A DNA stretch of 64,000 nucleotides from Anisus vortex (lineage: Eukaryota; Mollusca; Gastropoda; Planorbidae), in the NCBI GenBank assembly GCA_949126835.1, contig OX421500.1:31146641-31210640 (forward strand). Reading direction: 5' to 3'. Shown here piece after piece: positions 55,725-64,000 of the stretch (position 1 is the first letter of the stretch; every line of letters starts with the position of its first letter). The notes below the pieces were generated by a model. It saw only the letters and a list, made by a program, of their open reading frames with translations, did no database searches and was not told the DNA's origin. Both the position numbers and the translations under genes were made by a program.

Positions 55725-56214
55725 TGCTATGGAGCAAGTAAATAATATAAGGGAAGTGACTCGTGTAAGAAATATAAAACTCGGAATAAAACCCATTTTT
55801 GTATACTAAAATAAAATAAAACCTAGAGTCTTACTAAATATATCGGAGGTATATAGTCACATGACTGGCCATGTGGATTTTTCAGTCTTCTTCTCGTTCT
55901 TGTAATCATCACACGTATAAATATATAGACTCAGAGACCACTATTAAAATATTTTATATCGCTACTATAAATATAAGTATTAAGTATCATTTCATAAATG
56001 TGAAAGTGTGAACTGTTAATGAACTGTTATTAAATGATATATGCTGTAACAAGGCGTTCTTTTATTTGATTACAAGTTAAAATATATATTGTGGTGAAGT
56101 CGTCTGTTTCAATGTTTGATGGCTGGAGACCAATAATTCAGCAACTTTAGCAAATACACTCTGGAGAGACTAATTATATTAATTGATGTTCCAACAATAA
56201 TAAGGGCATCAACA
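55725..56214 (+). repeat. 3' LTR of the second gypsy element
   Basis: Starts TGCTATGGAGCAAG after TATGGGGGGTA and ends at GGCATCAACA. It contains TATAAATATATAG at about 55917 and AATAAAA strings near 55786 and 55810, possible promoter and polyadenylation signals. Confidence 0.6.
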
Positions 56215-56430
56215 TTTTTGTTGATAAAAAAAATAACAATGAAGGGAGGCTAACACTTATATATTTAAATCTGTAGAATTAAAACATGGATTATCTAAAA
56301 TGGGGCCATATTAAACGAAATGCCATTTCAATACAATATTCCTAATTATGAGTATACATTCAGCTTTAAAAAAAGATATAAAACAAATTATTGAAATTAA
56401 GAATGGTCTTGTGAGCTCCAAACAACTGCT

Positions 56431-58556
56431 ATAAATATATAGACCTACGTCAATGTAGAAAGCTGGTATAAGTTTGTGGGCCTACGTCAATTTAGAAAGC
56501 TGGTAGCCTATAAGTATGTAGGCCTACATCAATTTAGAAAGCTGGTATAGCATAAGTATGTAGGCCTACGTCAATTTAGAAAACTGTTATAAGTATGTAG
56601 GCCTACGTCAATTTAGAAAGCTGGTATAAGTATGTAGGCCTGCGTCAATTTAGAAAGCTGGTATAAGTATGTAGGCCTACGTCAATTTAGAAAGCTGGTA
56701 TAAGTATGTAGGCCTACGTCAATTTAGAAAGCTGGTATAAGTATGTAGGCCTACGGCAATTTAGAAAGCTGGTATAAGTATGTAGGCCTTCGTCAATTTA
56801 GAAAGCTGGTATAAGTATGTAGGCCTACGTCAATTTAGAAAGCTGGTATAAGTATGTAGGCCTACGTCAATTTAGAAAGCTGGTATAAGTATGTAGGTCT
56901 ACGTCAATTTAAAAAGCTGGTATAAGTATGTAGGTCTACGTCAATTTAGAAAGCTGGTATAAGTATGTAGGCCCACGGCAATTTAGAAAGCTGGTATAAA
57001 TATATAGACCTACGTCAATGTAGAAAGCTGGTATAAGTTTGTGGGCCTACGTCAATTTAGAAAGCTGGTAGCCTATAAGTATGTAGGCCTACATCAATTT
57101 AGAAAGCTGGTATAGCATAAGTATGTAGGCCTACGTCAATTTAGAAAACTGTTATAAGTATGTAGGCCTTCGTCAATTTAGAAAGCTGGTATAAGTATGT
57201 AGGCCTGCGTCAATTTAGAAAGCTGGTATAAGTATGTAGGCCTACGTCAATTTAGAAAGCTGGTATAAGTATGTAGGCCTACGTCAATTTAGAAAGCTGG
57301 TATAAGTATGTAGGCCTACGGCAATTTAGAAAGCTGGTATAAGTATGTAGGCCTACGTCAATTTAGAAAGCTGGTATAAGTATGTAGGCCTACGTCAATT
57401 TAGAAAGCTGGTATAAGTATGTAGGCCTACGTCAATTTAGAAAGCTGGTATAAGTATGTAGGCCTACGTCAATTTAGAAAGCTGGTAAAAGTATGTCGGC
57501 CTACGTCAATTTAAAAAGCTGGTATAAGTATGTAGGTCTACGTCAATTTAGAAAGGTGGTATAAGTATGTAGGCCTACGTCAATTTAGAAAGCTGGTATA
57601 AGTATGTAGGGCTACGTCAATTTAGAAAGCTGGTATAAGTATGTAGGCCTACGTCAATTTAGAAAGCTGGTATAAGTATGTAGGCCCACGGCAATTTAGA
57701 AAGCTGGTATAAGTATGTAGGCCTACGGCAATTTAGAAAGCTGGTATAAGTATGTAGGCCTACGTCAATTTAGAAAGCTGGTATAAGTATGTAGGCCTAC
57801 GTCAATTTAGAAAGCTGGTATAAGTATGTAGGCCTACGTCAATTTAGAAAGCTGGTATAAGTATGTAGGCCTACGTCAATTTAAAAATCTGGTATAAGTA
57901 TGTAGGCCTACGTCAATTTAGAAAGCTGGTATAAGTATGAAGGCCTACGTCGATTTAGAAAGCTGGTATAAGTATGTAGGCCTACGTCAATTTAGAAAGC
58001 TGGTATAAGTATGTAGGGCTACGCCAATTTAGAAAGCTGGTATAAGTATGTAGGCCTACGTCAATTTAGAAAGCTGGTATAAGTATGTAGGCCTACGTCA
58101 ATTTAGAAAGCTGGTATAAGTTTGTAGGCCTACGTCAATTTAGAAAGCTGGTATAAGTATGTAGGCCTACGGCAATTTAGAAAGCTGGTATAAGTATGTA
58201 GGCCTACGTCAATTTAGAAAGCTGGTATAAGTATGTAGGCCTACGTCAATTTAGAAAGCTGGTATAAGTATTTAGGCCTACGTCAATTTAGAAAGCTGGT
58301 ATAAGTATGTAGGCCTACGTCAATTTAGAAAGCTGGTATAAGTATGTAGGCCTACGTCAATTTAGAAAGCTGGTATAGACTAAGTATGTAGGCCTACGTC
58401 AATTTAGAAAGCTGGTATAAGTATGTAGGCCTACGTCAATTTAGAAAGCTGGTATAGACTAAGTATGTAGGCCTACGTCAATTTAGAAAGGTGGTATAAG
58501 TATGTAAGCCTACGTCAATTTAGAAAGCTGGTATAAGTATGTAGGCCTACGTCAAT
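56431..58556. repeat. 37-bp satellite array, about 57 copies
   Basis: The unit is TATAAGTATGTAGGCCTACG followed by TCAATTTAGAAAGCTGG (37 bp). GTAGGCCTAC within it is a perfect 10-bp palindrome. Variant units (ATAAATATATAGACCTACG, GGTAGCCTATAAG, AAAACTGTTATAAG) occur in the same order at 56431 and 56996, showing a 565-bp higher-order duplication. Confidence 0.95.
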
Positions 58557-58865
58557 ACTTTTAGGACAGTTGTTTCCCTTATGACTACAAAAAAAGCCCC
58601 ATAAATATTTCTCATGTTTTAAGCACAGACATTCTGATTTTATCTTTTGCATCACCCAGTGAAAGTGATCCTTTTCTCCACGTTATGTACTGAATAGCCC
58701 ACTATATACCAATAGCTTGAACATCTGTAAAGGTATTTTTTTCGTTTAAAAGGATATTGTAGAATACGTTAATGTTAAACAGTATCCTAGGACTGATTTT
58801 TTTTTTAAAGTCTCTAAATTACAGTTGAATAATTCAAAGAAATAAAGAGTGATGATATAAATTTA

Positions 58866-59105
58866 TGCACGGCGGCCGAGCGGCAGCGCGTTCGACTGGC
58901 GATACGATAGTACTGGGTTCGAACCCTGGTGGAGGCTATGATTTTTTTTCCACGACTTGAGAGTGTCCCTAAATCTACCCAGCTCTGATGAGTAGCTGAC
59001 ATAAGGGGTAAAGTAAAGGCGGCTGGGCATTGTCCTGGCCACACATCTCCTAGTACGCTGTTTCACCAGCCCTATGATCAGTTTGGTCTGAAGGGTACTT
59101 TACTT
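58866..59105 (+). mobile_element. tRNA-derived SINE family 1
   Basis: Head GCACGGCGGCCGAGCGGCAG, B box GGTTCGAACCC, body CTACCCAGCTCTGATGAGTA, 3' end GAAGGGTACTTTACTT. No clear flanking duplication. Confidence 0.8.
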
Positions 59106-60732
59106 AGTTAAAGGGATTCATTATGAAATAACCCGCTAAACAATTTAATTTACTTTTTAATATTTTTATTATTCAAGGCTAACAGAATGAATCTTTCTTA
59201 ATTTGATTTCATTTTCATGGGGGGGGGGGGGAAATATTTTTCCCGCCTAGATTGTTGGGGAAACTTCTATATGTGTGACGTCATACCGCAAGAATATTTT
59301 TATTAACATATTTAAAACAGTAATCCTGACGTCCGATAGACAGCAGTAGGCCTACCCTCTTCCCAATGTCAGAGTACCATTAGAGGTAAATTACCATCAA
59401 GTGATTGAGAATCACTGGACCTGAGAAAAATATTCTGAATCCTAGAACTCTACTTAATAGACAAAGCATATTATGAATTGACACTATACCGCTGATGATT
59501 CCAAATTATTACATCCTTCTCCAAATCTCTATTCGTTTATTATTTCTTTAGTTTGTTCTATAAAAATTTTGTTTCGTAGCATTTTACTTCCCATTTCAAA
59601 TATATTTTAGATCACTTCACTAGATAATATTATTTGGCAAATAACTACTATCAACATTCTATTACTTGTATTAGTATAATTCTCTATTGTATGGCATTCG
59701 TCCCCTTATAACTTGCTCCAACAAGTATCGCTAGGGCCTAATTTGTTGTAAGGAAGCTAAATAAATTTAAACTAAATACCTGCTTTATTGTTCTAAGTAT
59801 CGAAATATTTTTAAATGCCTACTTTGTTCTCCAAAATAGTCAAATTTTAATGATCTATTAAAAAAGGATGCCATTGAAAGAAAATAATTATCCTCATTCT
59901 ATTCATTTTCTTTGTTGTTGTTGCCAAAGGAGTAAACGTGTTTTGAATGTTGATTTATTGTATAAACGAGCAAAATATCCTAGTATATGATGAACTTTAT
60001 TTTTAAACATCCAAAATAATAGTAATTTTAAAATAATTCTAAACGAGTACACTTGGTTGAAATTTATTGAGTGAAGGAGCGAAATATACTAAAACATGTG
60101 GTTTAATAAAAAGGTATATTGGTTTAAATTAAATTCTTTTTTTGTCCTAAGAAGCAAAATATGCTCAAAATTCATAATGTATTGCCTATGAGCTAAATAG
60201 TCTTAAGAAAACGTATGTTATCCAAGGAAGAAGTTTGTTTTTCTAATACATTATTAAACTTTTTTTTTTCCCAATTTAAGCACCCAGTAGCCTAGTCAAA
60301 AGTCGTATTTTTTGTAAGTGAAATTCATTCTACACGTATTTTATTTTCTTAAATGGCTTTCCTGTCTTATTTATTTGTTGTTGTTTTTTGTTTGTTTACT
60401 TTTTGTTTAATGCACGTGATCATAGTTTCAGACACGTGACTTGCTGTCTGCTGATGTAAACTGTCCTAGAATCACGTGATTAAATAGACGAAGCACTGAA
60501 ATGTTGTTAATCGACCAGTGGTCAAATTACACTACAATTACTGGACAGTTAGCCCTCATGATGAGACTTTACGTGAAAGCCATTTGTAAAACCTAATGTT
60601 TACACTTAATCACACGCACTTTGAAACCCCCCCCCCCCCCCACATACACACCAACAAGCAATTGCATCAACATTTCGATAGTTAAAAAAAAAAGAGTTGA
60701 ACATTTAAATAAAAATACAATTAAAATATACA
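59106..60732. other. No gene recognised
   Basis: AT-rich sequence with a poly-G run at about 59220 and a poly-C run at about 60626. No coding motifs. Confidence 0.4.
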
Positions 60733-60930
60733 AATGTGCCACGTATTTTAAGAATGTGTATCTAAATGTGTATGTTATAAAGTCTTCGTTTTTAAGCTTA
60801 GAAATAGTAAGGTTGTGTGACCATTATGTTCAATGTGCCACTTACATTAAGAATGTGCCTCTAAATATGTATGTTATAAAGTCTTTTTTTTTAACTAAGA
60901 AATAGTAAGGTTATGTAACCATTCTGTGGA
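60733..60930. repeat. 99-bp tandem duplication
   Basis: AATGTGCCACGTATTTTAAG at 60733 and AATGTGCCACTTACATTAAG at 60832 begin two diverged copies that both end near AGAAATAGTAAGGTT. This explains the internal repetition of the 94-codon open frame. Confidence 0.8.
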
Positions 60931-61687
60931 TTTTTTTTACTTTTTCTTTAACTATAGTGAGTGTTAAAAGAAACTCACTCTGAGTATAATTATACATTTT
61001 AACAAAGGAATTTCTACTCCGTACGCTTTTGGGTTATGCCACTGATTGTTTTTCTCTCTGTATATTGGACACGGTGGTCTTACGGCTTAGAGAAAGATGG
61101 ACTTTTCAACAGTGTTTAAATCTAAGTCAGAACACATTATTTTTTCCAGAACAGAATTATTGGAAACCGTACTAGAATTGTGAAATGTTAATACTAAATA
61201 TATAGGCCTACAGTGCCCCTCCCCTGCCCCTATAACTTCAATCCCTCTGAACCCATGTACTGTTCGTGTACACAGCTAGATAGATAAACAACAACAGGTC
61301 TCAAAATATGCACGGTGTAGCTCAATCAATTATTCTCTGTCACTAAAAGACGCATTTAAAGCCATGGGGCTTAAAAGATCAATGAAATGTAGTGGTTGTG
61401 TTGCTTTGGTATGTCGAAAAAGAAGACGAGTCGGGGAACCCACTTCACATTGACCTCTAGGGGGAATTAGCCGCACCAATGGTGACCGTAGAGTTAATAT
61501 TAATGGATCAAAGTGGTGACTAATAATCAGTTCTCAGACCATTGTGAGCTCTATTCTGGCGTCTATTGATCGCTACGAGGGGGATTAACCGCACAACGCA
61601 TACTAATTATCCAGAACTCTTAAGTGGTGGTTTATGTCAGCACTCCGTACCCGTTGGAGCACTAGTCTGCCACATTGCGGTGTCGAA

Positions 61688-61736
61688 ATTGTGGTGACAC
61701 ATTGTGGTGTCACATTGTGGTGTCACATTGTGTTGC
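61688..61736. repeat. 17-bp tandem repeat
   Basis: Three copies of GTGGTGTCACATT-type sequence. The surrounding 61000-62180 has no recognisable gene. Confidence 0.7.
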
Positions 61737-62773
61737 GTTGAAAGACAACTATCTGCCCCTGTTGATACTTGCTCTATAGTGTGTTACACGTGCGAGTCTC
61801 AGGTTACATGTGAATATAATTCCCTCCAGATACAAATTCTTTTGTCTGTGGTGGCGATGTTAGACTATTTACAGGTACAATTTAAAGAGTGTAATTTTGT
61901 AGATGTTTAACATTTTATAGATCTTGCTGATAGGAAGAGTGTGTGGGCAACACAACACCTACTGACTTAGACGATTCAGACTACCTATTGAAAATAGTTA
62001 GATCAAGCCCACAGGTACTCTCTTCAAACCCTTCATCCCGCTCAAATGTCCAACTATTTGAGGCTTTAATCTTGGACATTTTAGGACAACGTCAAGAGAT
62101 TTAAGCGTCACATATATATTTAAATGCTGCTAGATATTAATATATATTTAGAGAGATATAGATGGATAGATGGATAGATCAGTGGCGTAGCTAGGGAGGG
62201 GCAGGGTGGTACACATGTCCCCGGGCGCCACGTTAGGGGGCGCAAAAATGAGTATTAAAACACTAATAATTTTATTTTATTTTGATGTAAACTAATGTAT
62301 CCCAAATACGTTTGCAAGATTGAATTTTGGAGCTCCACAAATAACTTTATTACAAACCAGTTGGCAAGCATGATTTTAGCGCCCCATTGAGCATTAAGGG
62401 GCGCCATTCTACTCATAAACAAATAACACATCCACAATGTAGAATTGCTGATGGCGTTTTTTTTAAACAAAGATCAGTTCGGGTTCAAATAGTATTGATC
62501 ATATACTGAAAGTGGCATCTGGTTTTGACAATTATACAGGTTGAATAATTTCGAGTCGAATATAGGATTTTACTTGAGTGTAAGAATTGATAATTCTCGG
62601 ATCTATACCCTTTCAGCAAAGAAGCAGTCTATCGTCGGTAGCAGGTGAACTTTCGATTACTGCGTCATGGTTTAAACGCCGACTAGCAAATGGAGAGGAA
62701 GTAAATCGCTCGTGGCTATTATATTCACCAATTAATAAAGCTGCTTACAGTGTCTGCTGTCTATTGTTTACAT

Positions 62774-64000
62774 CAGGGGTCGGCAACCTTTTGTTAACAG
62801 TGTGCCAAACTAGGATTGCTAAATCATTCAGCGTGCCAACAGCCTAAAAATCAACCTGCTCTAGTATATATTTTTTAGTTGTTTTTATATGACAATTAAT
62901 TTAACTCCTTAGCAAAACCAAGGCCAAAAGCAAAGGAGATTTATAGAGAAAATGATTAAAGCGTCTAATATTTAATACAAAATTAACGAGTTTGTGATTA
63001 TCATTTTTTTAAATACAATAATTTATTACTAAACTTTCACATTCAATGGTAATTAATGTCTAAACATTATTCTTTGTTAATGAAGATGAGGATCTAACAC
63101 ATGCAAAAATGTATTATATTTTGCTCTCAGTTTAACTGGGAAGTAGTTTAACATTGGAAGGTAGTCACGAAATATTATCATTAAGCGGAATAGATAAGTT
63201 GTAATCAAACAAATTAGGCAGTTAATGAAATGTTTGAAAATATACATTTACATTCTTCAGTCATCTAATACTTATATAGTTTTCAGATTTTTTTTTTACT
63301 GTTTTATCATTTCAAAGTTATAAATTGTAAGCCATTTATTGTTTGTTTGTTTTTTTAAAAAAAAAAAAAAAAAAAAAAAGAAAAATATTAGAAATATTAC
63401 CTCAAATAAAACGGGTTACTTATCTCCCTTTATTTAAAAACGTGTCAACATTTCAAGACATTTGATTCAATTGTGATGCCAAACCAGTTATATTTTGTAA
63501 CATAACAAATATTATTGACTAATTATTATTTCTTTATATAAATTCATCATTATGGTATTCATTACAAGATTTATTTATTTGAGGATTAAAATAGTTTACG
63601 TTAAACATTTCCCGCATTAATTGTCTGTCCATTTTAATATTTTAAATACTAATAATTACAGAAATTACATAATATAGTGTCATTAAATAAGTCTCTTATA
63701 TTTATTCAATTAATAATACAAATAACTTTGTTTTAGAATTGCTTATATTTATGTTTTATTAAAGAAGATGAGCATAAAAAACTATTTTTAATGGAATTAG
63801 TCTGTATCAATTAATGAGTGTATGTGACCTTTCTGTATGCTTAAAACAGTTTTCATGTGCGATAAAATCTGTTCACAAGTGTAATTTGAACCAAAAGCTG
63901 AAAGTAAAAGAGCGAATGCCTAGCAGTTAAGAATAGCAGGTGACTTTCCTAAGCAGCTTCCTTCCAAATTGTTTCCGCAAATGGGCATATTTGGATGCCC
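62774..64000. mobile_element. hAT family H1, copy running off the window
   Basis: Left end CAGGGGTCGGCAACC with TTTTGTTAACAGTGTGCCAA. The interior is the inverse of the copy at 50773 (its final GGGCATATTTGGATGCCC matches the complement of about 51280). The right end lies beyond 64000. Confidence 0.8.

Larger units (their letters stand above)
53419..56214 (+). mobile_element. Ty3/gypsy deletion derivative
   Basis: The first 31 bases of the 3' LTR (TGCTATGGAGCAAGTAAATA...) recur at 53419, joined directly to mid-gag, so most of the 5' LTR and the start of gag are gone. A 3' LTR of about 490 bp follows a G-tract at 55717-55722. Candidate ends TG...CA with TTTTT flanks at 53414-53418 and 56215-56219; the T-run is low complexity, so the outer edges are tentative. 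Confidence 0.75.

Noticed and set aside
56431..58556. Regular short repeats suggestive of a CRISPR array
   Set aside because: The units are contiguous with no unique spacers, and the context is eukaryotic; it is a satellite.

Overview
This is eukaryotic DNA from an invertebrate animal. The evidence is GT-AG introns, AT-rich intergenic sequence, tRNA-derived SINEs, LINE tails, Ty3/gypsy elements and a dense set of hAT and MITE elements. A gastropod mollusc is my best guess from repeat character and gene style, but no marker gene here proves it. Host genes occupy a small part of the window; most of it is layered mobile DNA.

Host genes. (1) 3041-14119, + strand: five recognisable exons of an unrecognised protein with about seven membrane segments; its first exon was not located. 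Intron 3 holds a full-length, very young LTR retrotransposon (6432-12791). (2) 16278-31298, - strand: thirteen located exons of a PLP-dependent fold-type-I aminotransferase related to vertebrate 1-aminocyclopropane-1-carboxylate synthase-like protein (ACCS). It converges tail to tail on gene 1. One short exon for the substrate/PLP loop could not be found, and the Asp that normally contacts the PLP ring nitrogen is Asn. (3) 48120-50201, + strand: an intact single-exon class A GPCR of 693 aa with an intracellular loop 3 of about 400 aa and an altered DRY motif.

Mobile DNA. The LTR element in gene 1 has an intact 908-aa Gag-type ORF but no reverse transcriptase, a protease with its catalytic Asp changed, and a collapsed integrase. 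Its two LTRs differ at one position that I could find. A second, smaller gypsy deletion derivative lies at 53419-56214. At least six hAT-type elements have perfect 8-bp target duplications or a single mismatch (16950, 19838, 21455, 35519, 42045, 50773), and a further one is at 38074. From 35141 to 43960 an outer terminal-inverted-repeat element encloses several nested insertions, including a minus-strand gypsy integrase relic and a SINE. Two SINE families recur. One of them ends in the same hairpin-containing 3' tail as a local LINE, which suggests that LINE mobilises it. A 37-bp satellite of about 57 copies fills 56431-58556.

The three host genes show no obvious shared pathway. No bacterial-type operon, CRISPR array or rRNA gene was seen.
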